DNA from: Takakia lepidozioides
Taxonomy: Eukaryota; Streptophyta; Takakiopsida; Takakiales; Takakiaceae
Direction of reading: 5' to 3'
DNA: 64,000 nt
Assembly (NCBI GenBank): GCA_030704615.1
Contig: CM060731.1
Location: forward strand, 59,192,756-59,256,755
A model generated the notes under the pieces. That model worked only from the letters and a program-made list of their open reading frames with translations. It did not search any database and was not told the DNA's origin. Positions 19,844 through 31,854 of the stretch are shown piece after piece (position 1 is the first letter of the stretch; each line of letters starts with the position of its first letter). The position numbers and the translations under genes were made by a program.

Positions 19844-20024
19844 CGGGACACCTCACGTAGGGCTCCGCCAAATTCTCTTTGAACACATACGAGCCATGCC
19901 CGCTTCCCACGCTGGTTTCCAGGTTACCGTGTGAAGACTTTGCATTTAGGACAAACATATACATTTTGTTCACGGAACCAGGGCAAATGCACATGCCATT
20001 CATTGTAAGCGTCTATCTGTGAAT

Positions 20025-20034
20025 TGAAATAAAG
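20025..20034 (+). terminator. Candidate polyadenylation signal
   Basis: AATAAA about 185 bases after the stop of the SWIM-domain part of the MULE-like gene, in a GT-rich context. It would serve the + strand gene. Confidence 0.4.
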
Positions 20035-20270
20035 TGTGTCAATCATTCTGAGCTCAATTCTGCCATATTTTCATATTCCTCTTTTTGTGCAGACATTGCA
20101 GATATGGTGCATGGTGGCCCCCTTTGTTTTGTCCACGGTAATAGGCCCTCTTCTTGCAATCCTCGCCTATAGGACCTGCTTCTCCAGCAGATTTGTGCCG
20201 CTCACGCTTTGCAGCTACAACGTGAGCTCAGCTCCCAGGCTCACGGGGCTGGGCTCACGCCGTAGCTACG

Positions 20271-21419
20271 CTACAAGTCGTGGAGGACAGTCTTTGGAGG
20301 GTACTGTTCAGCAGACTCCACTGAGGTCTGCTGTGAGGTCTTCTGGGTCTTCTGGCAATGCTGGTTCGCAATGGGAGTGTCATTTTCTGTGTCATCCTGA
20401 GTCTTCTGTTCAGTCTGTTTGCGAGTCTCCTGGTCACAGGCGTCTCGAGACTCCATGGTAGTCTGCTGATTTCCCAAGGCAGTTTGCTCCATGACATGTC
20501 TTGTCTGCTCAATTTCCATACCAGTCTGCTGAGACTCCAAACTAGTCTGCTAAGACTTCATACCAGTCCGCTGAAAATCCCCGGCAGTCTCCTGAGACCT
20601 CCCCCCAGCCTGCCGGACCTGGCCACCCTTACGGACAGTCCCCTGGTTTTCATGACCCTGCACAGCCAGGACAACCTCTCTAGCAGCCCTGGCAAGGGAG
20701 TCGAAAGCACTCAGCATGCGATTTCCAGGTCCCGCTGTCCGCCCTGCATGGAACACAAAAAATGATATAAACAAATGCGGTGGAGGATTGGCGGGGGGGG
20801 GGGGGGGGGGAGCAGTGAATGGGACAGAATAACGCGCAAGTACCTTCCAGCAGATTTCCAACGAGTCCGATGTCTTTAATTTGGCGGTCCAGTTGTGTGG
20901 AATCAAGGTGGGCAAGCGCGGAACTGCGGTCGTGATGTGGCGAGCCAGACCACAATACTCTGAACATGTCTGGTTTGAGCAAGACAATGTCAAACACAGC
21001 ACGCTCCATTACATACGAGAACCACAACATAGCCTCATCTACACAGACTCTTGTGTTTGTGATCCATCTGTAACATACTCTCCTGCCTGTGATCCATGTA
21101 GGAAGTCTTGCCAAAGAGTGGGCATGTCCTTCAGCAACTTCTTGTATGATGTGAAATTTCCAAATTGCATCCACCGATGCTGTAGGAACGATGATGCCAT
21201 CCGGTCGAAGTGGACCGCAGTCACTGCGGATAAGTGCTTCTTGTGGACACCGAACGTTGGATGTGCCATAGCCATAGGCCGCACCTCCTCCGCGCAAGGG
21301 TCATCCATAAGGAGGAGCTGAATAAGGAGTGGCGGTTCATTTCCTTCACTCAAAGAAGAAACAACAACTTTCCCTGCTTGCTCCAGAACACGGTTGGCTT
21401 CTTCCGTAGTATACTCCAT
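20271..21419 (-). pseudogene. Unrecognised spliced gene with Gln/Thr-rich repeat tail
   Basis: ATG at 21419 opens a helical N-terminus (TTEEANRVLEQAGKVV). The frame must shift near 21060 to continue as CVDEAMLWFSYVMERAVFD. An intron with clean GT...AG ends fits 20843 down to 20744 and holds an 18-base homopolymer; it joins NLLEG to RTAGPGNRMLSAFDSL. The frame then meets a TAG at 20552-20550. Beyond it, in the same frame down to 20271, comes a Gln/Thr/Glu-rich stretch with recurring QQT and ES motifs (LESQQTGMEIEQT). The repeat also continues upstream of the TAG, so the stop looks like a CAG-to-TAG change within the array. No family recognised; possibly transposon-related. Confidence 0.5.
20793..20810. 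repeat. 18-base G run
   Basis: Uninterrupted G on the + strand (C on the minus strand), inside the predicted 100-bp intron of the minus-strand gene, where it serves as its C-rich tract. Length in long homopolymers is error-prone. Confidence 0.9.
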
Positions 21420-21479
21420 GGAATAGAGATAAGGGAAAAAGGGCCACCTCCGGCCCGTTACAATGTGGTGCAGGTCATT

Positions 21480-21665
21480 CGTCCTGGACGGCCCAGATCT
21501 TGCGGGCGGGCGGACACGCAGACAGGCGGACTAGCGGGAGCAGACCTGCCGCAGCGGACGGACCCCGGGAGGGGCAGCCGCGGCAGCAGCGGCGGGCGTG
21601 GGCGACCACGCGCGGGTGGGGGGCGCTGTCGTCCGGACGATGGGCCCACCGTCCTTCTCGCACGC
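21480..21665. other. Isolated GC-rich patch
   Basis: About 185 bp made largely of G and C (for example GCGGGCGGGCGGACACG and CCGCGGCAGCAGCGGCGGG) in surroundings of roughly 40-45% GC, with sharp edges. Four frames stay open across it, which is only a consequence of composition. It is not recognisable as a promoter of a neighbouring gene. It could be inserted foreign sequence or a CpG-rich element. Confidence 0.6.
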
Positions 21666-21669
21666 TCAC

Positions 21670-24600
21670 GTTCCTGACCCTATTATTGTAAAATGAGAGG
21701 CGATCTAAAATAGGTTGGTCTTCGTTTGCATATGGATCAACCAGTCCCATATCTCGCTTTTCGTAGGTGTATATGGAGTGTTCAAATCGTATTCTTCCTT
21801 GTAAGTGAACAAATTCGTGAAACCCCCTAGTTGGAAACGTAACTACAGTGCATTATATAGAACCAATTTGCTAGACATCCATCCCTATATTAATTCAGAA
21901 ATTTAATGGTCACATGGCGGCGGTTCCACATTATTTATTTCTTAATGAAATGTCAATGGAAATATTTATGTCTTTAGGCGGCCTTCAGCGTACTTTCCTA
22001 CAAAGGGGTGGACATAACATATATCAAGGGTCACTTCACAAAGGAGGGAGTACCATTTTTGTAACGTTTAACATATAACATCCCTATTGCAGCATAGTGT
22101 AAAATTTTAGGGAGTAAAAAAAAGATACATCCCTTATAACACATAAAGAGGGCACATTTAGCCAGGGTCGACTGTATATGTATAAGTTATCAGGGTGTGC
22201 CCCAGGCTTGTATTTGTGCGCCAGCTTTTTGTGGAGGCCAGAGTGTGGGCAGGGCAGCTGAAATTGTGCAGTACACGAGTGAACACTGGGACAGGGAGCT
22301 CCACGTTGCCGTAAATAAATTGGGATTAAGAAAAACGAGGGCGTAATCGCCGAGCAATAAAGAAGAGTTTGTGGCAGAGCCTGACGCATTAGTGGGGCGT
22401 TAGCGTGAGTGGATAGATCTGCAACGGAGTTATGGGAACCGAAGCGCAGTAATTGAGCGATCGTTATGACGAATTTTGGCAGGTGTCGTCTCTCCTGTCG
22501 CCGACGTCACTGCTAGCCGTCACCCGGCGACGGATGGAGAGCGAAAGCGGATGAGGGATTCATCCATCCGATTTTGAGCCGACTTGACGTTGCGTGTTGT
22601 GCATGTGGAAGGGTGAAGAACATTCGTCCATAGCGGGGAGGATGGATGAACAGAGGACGACGCAAATGATAGGAGGAGAGGGGAGACGTGGGGGGCTGGA
22701 ATCCAAGTGTTGTGGGCGAGTGGGAGAGAGAGTGCGAGCGTGCGAGTGTGCGAGCAAATGCAGTGCAGCAACACAGATTCTGAGACTGACAAGACAGTCC
22801 CTGGGCACAGAGTGCAGACTCCATTTTCCCACAAAGACTCACCATTGGCAGCGCCGCCAGGCCTGGCAGGAATGGTGAACAACCTCCTGACCGTCTCTGC
22901 AGCGCCTTACTCAGGCTGCAGATCAGTAGGTGGATCGGGAACACAATATTCTCAGTTAGCATAATTTGCTGCCTGGGACTTTGGGGATGAAGGCTTTTCG
23001 ATTGCTTCTGGACATGGCTGGACAACGGAAGCTCTAAAGTAGGGAAGAACCTAATACGAAGCGACAAATCTCTGAAGGTGGGTTGATGGGAGCAGAATAA
23101 GATACAATATGAAAGAATAGGAGGACCAGCTAACCAGCTCGTTTTTTATTCTAGTTCTAGTTGGAGAGTCTGACGCGCAGCACTCCCTAAATCAGGCGGG
23201 GGCTAGTTTTTGTGAATAAGTATTAAACAGCGCGCATCTCCTATTGCAAGCACTGAGAGGTGGGCCTAAAATGGTAGTCATAATGTGCTACATAGTCAAA
23301 AGGGAGGCCGAGGTCATAGGAAAGCTATTCTGTTCTTTGCTGTTTTTGGTGGTGGGGTGTCTTGTGGAGCATTGAAGGCACAAAATGCGGCGCAAAGTGG
23401 GGGATAAAAGGCTGGCCATGCGGCACAACAATGCAGTTGATGGCAAGCCCTGGCATCACTCCGCATGCTCGGCCTTGGATTCATTTAATTCAGGCGTGGG
23501 GGACAAGCATGGCCCGCATTACGACTTCACTACCATAACACCTTAGCCTTTCTCCAATGTCCTAGCTTTGTGACATCATCCGATAACTTGACAGATTCAA
23601 GTGCATGACACCGAACTTATACTAACTTACCTACCTACAGGACGCCAGGCGAGCCAATGTCCAGATCAGGCCACCTAGCCGCTTCGATATGCCAAGCTTC
23701 AATGGCTGTTTGTTGTTGTACCCTTTCAGGAAACTGCGAACAACTAGAGGAATAAAACTGGTGGACCCAAAAGAGAATAAAGCTGCTCGGTAGCCCGGCC
23801 GTGTCTTACTCTCTTCTACGAGTCCCCGCATTGGCCCTTAATAATAAGCCGAAGTACTTACTAATCAAAGCCGGATTCCACCCCCTCAAATTATCTTAAT
23901 AAGATCAGTGAACTGACTCACTGCTTGGCTTAAAAAAAAATCTAGGGTAGGATAAGAGCTGTATGATCAAATGTCAAGCAACCTTCTAAGTGCAAAACAG
24001 GAGACAAAAAAGTGATAAACTGGTCTGTCGGTTAAGATCCTAGAATGATGAGCCAACCTACCCCAGATCATCAGGCTCTCTCCTAGCTACGCTAACTGTG
24101 TTGTTGGGTGGTTCGGTGATCATTGCTCCGACGTAAGATGTAAGATTGATCATATGGGCAGCCCTGAGCCCGCATCCAAAGGTCAGCACTGCAGGTGCAA
24201 TGCTTGCCCCACCGCTGCGCATGCACCACTTGTTCCCCGGGTAGCACACTCCAACGGACAGGTGCCCCTGTGCACGCGTGCACATGTTCAAATGTTCTTC
24301 GAGCATTTTTAAGTATTTTCTGCAGGGGTGCAGAGTACAGACAATACTTGGTAATCTTGTGAGACATACCACGCCGCCTGGCCAACCCCATCACCTCCTG
24401 CAGTATATATCAGTCTTCCATTTTTATACTGTTCTGAGTTTTGACCTTAGACTTTTGCTCATTGGGCACTAACTTCTGCCACAATTGGCGTGGCGAGAAG
24501 AGAAAGAGAAGAGCAGGAGAAGGATATTTCGCGCAAGCTTTGGAAGGGGAAAATTTGCAGTTGAGGGTGAAAGCGCTGGACTTCTGACAGCACGACATGC

Positions 24601-25480
24601 TATTACTGGGTCAAGGGGACACCACTGCATTCTATCATGTTTTATCCTATTTTCTTTCTGTGCACCGCATGCTGCCACATGGTCTTTGCTCGCCTACCTT
24701 GTATTCTATATGTAAATCGCAGCTCAGCGATGAAGTCCTCGTGGAAATTTCACCAATCCTTGTCCTGGCTTGCTACCAACATGAAACATTGGCGAGAAGC
24801 ACTCTAGCTACCGTAGGTCTGGGCAGCTTGACTTTGGCAAGCGTGTCAACAACGTGAGTGGGCCCTCATGAATCTCACTTGTTGACTCACCCCGAATGCA
24901 CTCTAGAAAAAGGTCTTGGACACGCAAGATCTTACAATCCAGCATCTCATTCAGCGTTTCACTTCGTGTGGATTCCGGCACTTATCACCCCCGTCCTGTT
25001 CAAGAATCCGATGTGTGTCTCGTGGGCAAGGACCCACTATTCCTGCCCAAAAATGCTGTAACGAATACGTTACAAGTTACAACCATCCAAAGAACAGGAT
25101 ACCTACTGGCTTTTCAACACAATTCAGTCCACGTAATTTGGAAATGAGTGAAGTTAGAGGTCGCAGTTCCATCTTCACTTGTGCCCCGGAGATCTCTACT
25201 GTTCATGGCACATTTTCTTCCCAAAACTGAGAAAAGCCCACCATGTACAACGAAACGTCCAAAGTACCCATTAGTGCGTGAGTGTGAGAGTTTCACTAAT
25301 GATGATAATTATTAAAACCAATGGGAAGGCCATATTTGGTGATGGACATGACAGGCTTGCAAAGCACAAAAAGCTCGGTACTTTTACTAAGGAAAAGTGA
25401 GGGATTCACTGCAGTGTACAAAGTGAAAAATTGAAGGTGAAGCCCTTCTTCATTGCACAAAAAACTTGATAGTACCTGCC
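21670..25480. other. Gene-poor stretch
   Basis: No convincing coding region on either strand. Short frames around 22510-23070 overlap on both strands and lack splice or codon support. A purine-rich, GAGTG/GCGAG-type low-complexity stretch lies at 22660-22770. I see no tRNA, no terminal repeats and no recognisable transposon motif. Confidence 0.5.
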
Positions 25481-25800
25481 GTCGTGCCTGCCGTCCTCCT
25501 CGCTGTGAATTGCCTACCCTCCTCTTCCTCGCCTGCACTTCGTCCACATCTCCAGCTATCCGATCGTCTCCTTCCCAAATATCTGGACCGCTGAATCCGT
25601 AAGCCAATCAAACAAAGACCCACCATACTATCTCCCTCGATATCTTCTCGTTCTTCGCCGAGTATCTCTCTCCCGCGTCCTCTCTCTCACCTCCTTCGCG
25701 GTAGGACCAGTAAGCCAATCAACGCAGCCCTGTGCATGCTCTGCTGCAACAATCCCGTCGCTCACTCCCCATTTATCGATCTCACCCTTGATACTGGACC
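25480..25800 (+). promoter_or_regulatory. CT-rich region, possible promoter or 5' leader
   Basis: Strongly pyrimidine-rich on the + strand (TCTCTCTCCCGCG, CTCTCTCACCTCC), as is common around plant transcription starts and 5' leaders. GTAAGCCAATCAA occurs twice (25597 and 25708), including a CCAAT-like core. The nearest downstream + strand gene is the bHLH gene at 28168, whose family usually has a long leader; the link is inference. Confidence 0.3.
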
Positions 25801-27545
25801 CGGATCCTGCATGGCTTTTCCGAGATCTCCTGAACAGAGATGTTGCCGAATGTGAGTGTTATCCTGACAGATGTCTTCCTATAAGCGTTGAAGTACACGC
25901 TGAAGAGTAGTCGGCTTTTCCATAGATTATCGGTTCCGTTGAACTCTATGTTCGGATGCTCTTTGTGGTGTTCCGTGCTTCCTAAGGCGACAGCTTCAAG
26001 GGACGAGACAGATGCTGGGCGTTCCAAACTGCCTCTTTTATTTGAAGGCCCAGCCCAAGAGCGGCTCTGATCGATTTAAGGGTACAAATTCTTCCACTTG
26101 CGTTGAAAACAATAGGGCTGTCAAGATTATCTGAAGTGTGAGATACAAGGAGCTGGTTGAGGTGCTTGGTCTGTGGTGTCCCAGATCATTTTTGGGAAAG
26201 AGAAATGGGCATCGCTGTGTCCTCTACTGATTTCTAAATTATAGGCAGTTCTGTTGTTCCTATGAGACTTGGGACTCTCGGCCTGCAGCAAGGCCGCCAT
26301 GACATGTAGTGGAAAACTTCGACAACTACTGACACATATAAATATATGATTACATGTGCTGGGGACTTCCCAGTTCCTTTCTTGGTTTTCGGCCTCCTAG
26401 CGTGCGCGAATCAGTGTGCACAACTTGATGGAAGCGTGTTCAGGGTCTTTTGATGTTATATCCGTTTAGACGAAAATTCCATTGGTAGAAACGTGTACGC
26501 TGTCGCCAATCCAGTGGAAGCCACTTTTGCATTACAGTAGAAAACGGGTCTGTGGAAATCGACTGTTTCACCTTCACGTAGATCCCCCTCTAGTGCGACT
26601 AGTGCCGGACCTCTTTCTTTGATCCTAAGTGCACTACCGTCAGAAGAGAATCTACCAGGTTAAACAACATTGAAGTCCGATAAAGGCTCGAATTGATGAT
26701 TCAATTGCTGACAGGTGAGGTTCTGTAACCAGGCACTCCATGTGATGAGTTAGTTGAAGAATGTGAGAGACAATACAAAAGTGTAGGACGGGGATGAAGG
26801 GAGAAAGAGGTGGCTGGCGGAGGAGCGATTAGGAGATTTAGCACACACACACAGAGGAAAATTGAACAAGCCAAAAGAACATCGGCCCAAGTAAGCAGCA
26901 TTAGTGGTAGAGAATGAATGCGGTAATTTTGTGAAATGGCAACGTGCTGTTGGGTGCTTTCCCATGACAAGGCCTGCAAAGTCCCTCTCTTGGTTGACCT
27001 CCATCTGATCTGTGTCCCCTGGTTCTGACAGGACAATTGCTTCGACTTCTGAAGCCCACCGAAGTGGTGCAAGGCACAAGTCCCTTTTGAGGATCCAAGA
27101 TTCTTCTCTTGCAGTACTGCACGCTGTCATGACGTCTGGGAACGATGGGAGACCGCCCACAAGCTGGAAGATGGGTCCCCCATTACAAGGTTCGAACTAC
27201 GGAAGATCCGTGTTATCTGGGATTAACTGGCTTACAACCTCGCAGTCCCTTTCAGTGACTTAGCTCAAAGCCCAATCTCAGTAGAGGGGTGGTGAGATTC
27301 TGTCAGCGCATTGTACTGGGCAGTTCTTCATCTCTCTTGCTACCAACACCTTACCTCAGTCTTTTAGACTGCGTCTCCGAAGAGAAGATAAAGGAATACC
27401 TCTGAACCGCATGCCGCGTAGGTCTCCACTGACCGATCCCATTGTCAACAGGTGATCATTATGGGAGCAAACATTTGCATGGAGGCCACCAGCAAGGAGC
27501 ACTAATCGGTTCATTTAGGTGAGATTGACACTCACAGTCTCTTGC
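25800..27545. other. Non-coding stretch upstream of the bHLH gene
   Basis: No supported gene. It may hold leader exons and introns of the bHLH gene at 28168, but I could not define splice sites. The minus-strand frame at about 26750-27160 has no start or family support. Confidence 0.35.
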
Positions 27546-27546
27546 A

Positions 27547-28137
27547 ATGAAAAGGGAAGCACCGTTCTTTCTTTTTTTTCTTGCTGCCTGGTGATCATTA
27601 TCTAAATATGCCCCTCGTTGTCTCGAGAGTGGATGGCTTTCTCTAGAAAAGAAGCTACTACACCTGTACCTTCTGTGAAATCGCCAGTCATTTGTAGTCC
27701 CAGCTAAATCGAAACCTCTACTCGCACGTCATTTACAGACTCATCTAAACCAGAAGAAGGCCAGCCAAGGTCCAGGTTGTGTCCCTATCTCAAAATATCG
27801 AACCTGCTGAAGTCCCATTCCAATTTGTAGCATTGCAACAGGCTTTTATTCTGCGACATATTCAGGCTTGTAGTGGCCATTTTGGCAGTTGGAACTCTAT
27901 TTTAATGCCAGACAGAGCACTGATGCAGTCTGATGCTCGTGCAGAGAAAGAAGACACTGTTCTACCTGTGACATCAAATTTTCCGAGTTCACTGAGAAGT
28001 TCAGTTTGGTAGGACAGACTAACTAGTCGGCACAGTGTTATTGTTTGTGTCAGATGGGCCAGTGCTTGATATCTGTTTGTGGTGTCGGGTGCAGGAGATG
28101 TGGCCTTCTGAAGGTTGAGTCTGCTGAGAGTCTGTGA
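27547..28137 (+). promoter_or_regulatory. Upstream ORFs ahead of the SAC51-like gene
   Basis: Five short ATG-started frames precede the main ATG: 27547-27594 (15 aa), 27608-27646 (12 aa), 27633-27707 (24 aa), 27905-28012 (35 aa) and 28054-28137 (27 aa, starting MGQCLISVCGVG). The last is in the main frame and stops 30 bases before the main start. In SAC51-family genes, leader uORFs repress the main ORF and thermospermine relieves this. Whether any of these five is the conserved uORF is unknown, and some may be intronic. Confidence 0.4.
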
Positions 28138-28167
28138 TTCCAGATCTTTCTAGAGTACTTGGGTGCA

Positions 28168-29736
28168 ATGAGTCTGTCTATGGAGAAACAGATTCCTCCC
28201 CAACCCTTTTCTGGCAATTTGCACAGGCACACATCCCCAGGTGGGCCTAAGGCTATCTTGTCCTGGGCTTCCGCCCAGCCCTGTGCAGTTCCCTCTAGCA
28301 GGAATGCTGCATATTCCAAAGGTGAAGAATCAGCAGTTACTGGAGGCGCTCCCCTCCAGACATTACAGTGGCCTACGAAGTCGTCTGCTCAACTATCTGG
28401 CAAGTTTGAGGAGCTGCTGACACCCAGTTCGGGGTGCCCTGCAGGGTCGGTGCCAGGGCCGACACCAATTCCTTCCCTACAGCAATGCAGCGAATACAAA
28501 GAGGCTATTATCTTGGGTAACCCTTTGTCAGGCAAATGCGGGTCAAAGCATGACATGTCACTAGGTCCAATTGCTCGATATATGCCGCAAGGAAAGACTG
28601 AAGCTTGCGCACAGCTTCCTAGAAAAGTGGATGGGATGCCAGGAACTGACCCTCATGGTAAATCAGCTAAGCTGGCAGATGCCCTTGAAGTGCATTGTTC
28701 TCAAGCATGTCAGAAGCGGTTAATCATGTTTGACCAAAGTAGGGGGAGGGGGAGGATATTTGTGCGCTCAGCTCTTGTCCAGGAAATGTGCTCTCCATCA
28801 CAAGCGGCTTCGACCATTGGTGATGACGGACGGCCTACTGAAGCCAACAAGACATCCATAGGCTTAGAAGCCACACTAGCAAGGGAGTTGAGGGACCCCC
28901 TTTCCAGGGTTACTACCTTAGAGGGGACTGTTGATGCAGATGCATACAGGAGAACTATAGCTACGGCTTTTGCAGCTCTGCAAGAGATGAGAAATGGGGT
29001 TCAGACCCCCAGCACTCCTACATCAAACAAAGTCAGACCTACTATTACTCCTGCCATTGAGAAAGCAGAGAGCAGTGGCCACGGGAGCCATACTTTGAAA
29101 GAAGACACTGAAGACTTGGAAGCTCTGTTTAGTTCTGATGAAGATGAGGGTAGCACTGGCCACACCCCATCAAGTGAGCTTACACATTCTGGTACCCAAA
29201 CATCAAGCAGTGTGCTTCCATTGTACCAGGATATTGAGGAGGTCACTGATTGTGCCTGTAAACGACAGAAAGTTGAAAATGTGCATAAAGTTGATGATGA
29301 TGGGGAGGTAGAGTCTGCCCCTGCAACAGTAGAGGCTGCAGGGCAATCCATGGACCCAAACAGAGGCCAAGCTACAGGGAAAATCTCCCTGTTATCATTC
29401 TCTTCACGGTGCTGTGTGTCTACATCTGACCCTGGCCCCTGTCCAATGGAGGTCAAACATGGTCCAGTGAGCATGCCCTTGGAGCTCGGGGGGTTCCAAC
29501 AGACTACTACTGCCAGACAGGAGGGTCCTACATCACTGTCCAGGGAGTCGAAAACATTGCAGTCGAAGAACGGATCACGGAAGGGGAAGATCAAGAAAAC
29601 TGTGAAGCTGCTGAGAAGTATTATACCAGGTGGTGAGGGTATGGAAGTAGGGCTTGTGTTAGACGAAGCAATCCATTATGTAAGGCTGCTACAGCTCCGG
29701 GTTCAAATGCTTGAGACAGAGAGGAGGGGGGATTAA
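28168..29736 (+). CDS. Atypical bHLH transcription factor, SAC51/bHLH144-like
   Basis: ATG at 28168, with an in-frame TGA at 28135-28137, gives 522 residues ending at 29736. Only the C-terminus is strongly diagnostic: residues ~470-518 read KGKIKKTVKLLRSIIPGG, then VLDEAIHYVRLLQLRV, a helix-loop-helix whose basic region lacks the His-Glu-Arg DNA contacts. This IIPGG...VLDEAIHY pattern is typical of the SAC51/SACL and bHLH144 group. A second family-like motif, DLEALFSSDEDEGSTGHTPS, lies near residues 317-336. The remainder is Ser/Pro/Thr-rich. In Arabidopsis these nuclear regulators act in xylem and growth control downstream of thermospermine. No frame damage is seen. The coding exon is single, as is common in this group; leader introns are not resolved. 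Confidence 0.72.
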   Translation: MSLSMEKQIPPQPFSGNLHRHTSPGGPKAILSWASAQPCAVPSSRNAAYSKGEESAVTGGAPLQTLQWPTKSSAQLSGKFEELLTPSSGCPAGSVPGPTPIPSLQQCSEYKEAIILGNPLSGKCGSKHDMSLGPIARYMPQGKTEACAQLPRKVDGMPGTDPHGKSAKLADALEVHCSQACQKRLIMFDQSRGRGRIFVRSALVQEMCSPSQAASTIGDDGRPTEANKTSIGLEATLARELRDPLSRVTTLEGTVDADAYRRTIATAFAALQEMRNGVQTPSTPTSNKVRPTITPAIEKAESSGHGSHTLKEDTEDLEALFSSDEDEGSTGHTPSSELTHSGTQTSSSVLPLYQDIEEVTDCACKRQKVENVHKVDDDGEVESAPATVEAAGQSMDPNRGQATGKISLLSFSSRCCVSTSDPGPCPMEVKHGPVSMPLELGGFQQTTTARQEGPTSLSRESKTLQSKNGSRKGKIKKTVKLLRSIIPGGEGMEVGLVLDEAIHYVRLLQLRVQMLETERRGD

Positions 29737-29739
29737 CTT

Positions 29740-31640
29740 TGTGACAACTTTAGGGTGAGCATCCTAGAGTGATTGGCTGCTTTCTCTGCTGCCTGGTTTG
29801 TAGGAGGTTTGGCAACATTGAACCCGGCCTGTGATTTGCTACAGAACTGAGGAAAGTGCCAGCATCTAACAGAAAAAGAAAGCAGATGCAAAATTTGATG
29901 CTGCTTCACAAGTATTGGATTGAAGAACTTTGGATTGAAGAACTTATCCTGCCAAAATGATCGCTGGTCAATGGAATTGTTTGGGCTCCTTTTAAGTGGC
30001 CTGAAGAGTGTAGTTGCGCAGCTGTTGTTCACCTGCCATGAAGGATGTGATCTACTTTCAGGTTGGTAGTAAAGGATTAAATGCAGTCAACTGTCTTTAC
30101 ACACACGGATTCTGGTTCGCAAGGAAGTTGTTGGCTGTGTTCCAAAGGGATCCAATCTCCCTCACTCTATTGGAGTTTGGAGATTTCAAACCTGAAAAAG
30201 CTTTGGTCACTAGCTTTTGATTGGAGGGTAGCTCGCTGCCCTGTAGATGTTCAACATCATTGGATGGCTGCTGAATGTATATTAAGTGCTGGAATTTGAT
30301 ACCCAAGGTGGGAGACAGTTGAATTGCCGTAATATATACTGCTGATCAGTCGGACTCCAAATGGTTTTGCTTGAAAAGACACTCATTATGCTCGTCCCTC
30401 ACATAGCGAGAGGAACTGTCCTGAGACGTCCTTCGTCGATGGTAGACTGAAACTCACGGCAAGTTCCACATTGCTCCGGTCCGGTACACGGATCTTCTCG
30501 CATAGTTGCTCTACGCACTCCCTCACATCCTAACCGCAGTCTAGAGCTTACACTCTCACACTCTCTGGACTAGCCCACACTCTTCTTTTCCACACAGTTC
30601 TATTATATGGTCTCGAGCTTTACGCTTTTTGGAATGGCAAACTGATCAGGTAGTATAGTCAGCTGATGAAGAAATGAGGATTATGTCAAAAATGGTAAAA
30701 GGCAGCAACTGTTGTGATCATCCTGTAATATAATCCCACACTGTCCCTGGCTAGGCGTGAGTGTCATAGCCAGAATTCACTTAGTCAGATCTCCGCGTAC
30801 TGTGAAACGTAACCCACGGGATGCTGCGAACAACTAATTCTGATCAATGCAAATCATAATAAATCAAGTGCTTCGAAATGTGTCTGATTGGCCATTCATA
30901 TTTTCAGGTATGCAATGACATGCAGATGAACTTCTGCATAATTATAAGTATAAGCTCTAAACATATTTCTACATAGGTGGACTGGGGAAGGGTTCCAGCT
31001 TTCTAGATGAAGACCCAGATGGACCTTCCCCTTCCAAGGGGAAGGTGGCCAGGCACTCCAACCCTGTTATCTACCAATTGTAGTTCAATATGGCAATTAA
31101 AGAGATAAGATTGCCGGATCCAATCCGAGGTGGTCCCACCAATCTCCAGTGCACTGCAATCTGATTCAAATGGAATGTATCCTGACGCCTCATGGCGTGT
31201 AAACATACCTATCAAGGATATACGATATAAAGCACGGTGTAATAAGAACTTGGCATTCTAAACGCTCCCTTCATGTCAGCTCAGTCCGTGCAACTGTGGC
31301 ACTTTGAAGAGAAGGACGAAGACCAAGACTACCAGAGCTGGCAAATCCCGTCAGGAATTTGAGTTGAGGAAAAAGCGTAGGTACTGGCAATCGAACGAGG
31401 ACGAAACTGATCAGAACCTCGAGTAAGGGTGATATGATAGTTGTCAACGTCCTCAGCCACACCCCATTGGTCTCATGACGGGAAATCACAAGGACACAAG
31501 GACACAAAGCAAAAGTATAATGTCAGGCCGCGCACAAAGGTGCTAGAGAGAAGGATGGCAGCTTTCTATCGCCTGGGTCTGGAGAGCGGGTATGCAATAG
31601 CTCCTCCGGGATTCGAGCCCACCACCTTCTGGATCTTGTA
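29740..31640. other. 3' flank of the bHLH gene and intergenic DNA
   Basis: Probably contains the 3' UTR of the bHLH gene. A short tandem TTTGGATTGAAGAAC repeat occurs at 29926-29945. I see no gene. The + strand frame ending near 31640 contains a GGATTCGAGCCC string that resembles a tRNA T-arm fragment but has no matching A box. Confidence 0.4.
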
Positions 31641-31668
31641 GACAAAAGATTCAAAAGCAAGAGAGTTC

Positions 31669-31751
31669 TCCGACCTGCCGGATTCGAACCAGCGACCTAA
31701 GGATACCTGACACTCTACAGTCCTCCGCTCTACCAACTGAGCTAAGGTCGG
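31669..31751 (-). tRNA. tRNA-Tyr (GUA) with intron
   Basis: The minus strand folds as a complete tRNA. The acceptor CCGACCT pairs with AGGTCGG (7 bp), with discriminator A. The D arm is GCTC-AGTTGGTA-GAGC. The anticodon stem GAGGA/TCCTT encloses CTGTAG, so the anticodon is GTA. The variable region AGGTC is followed by the T arm GCTGG-TTCGAAT-CCGGC. About 10 extra bases (AGTGTCAGGT) lie between positions 37 and 38, the standard intron site of plant nuclear tRNA-Tyr. The minus strand downstream has TTTT, a Pol III terminator. Confidence 0.95.
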
Positions 31752-31854
31752 GTGGTGACAAATATATATCCTCGTCTGTAATTGTAAGGAAAAATCTCTG
31801 CACTATGATGTTTGAGGGGGTTTTCCTGCACACTAAATTCAAAAGCAAATTTCG

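Noticed and set aside
22510-23067. Long minus-strand frames rich in Ser, Pro and His
   Set aside because: Several frames overlap on both strands in low-complexity sequence; no motif or intron signals.
26750-27160. Minus-strand frame of 136 codons upstream of the bHLH gene
   Set aside because: No ATG at its start, no recognised family and it lies in probable leader or intergenic DNA.
31585-31640. Third tRNA-like segment with GGATTCGAGCCC
   Set aside because: Only a T-arm-like string is present; no A box or acceptor stem at the proper distance.
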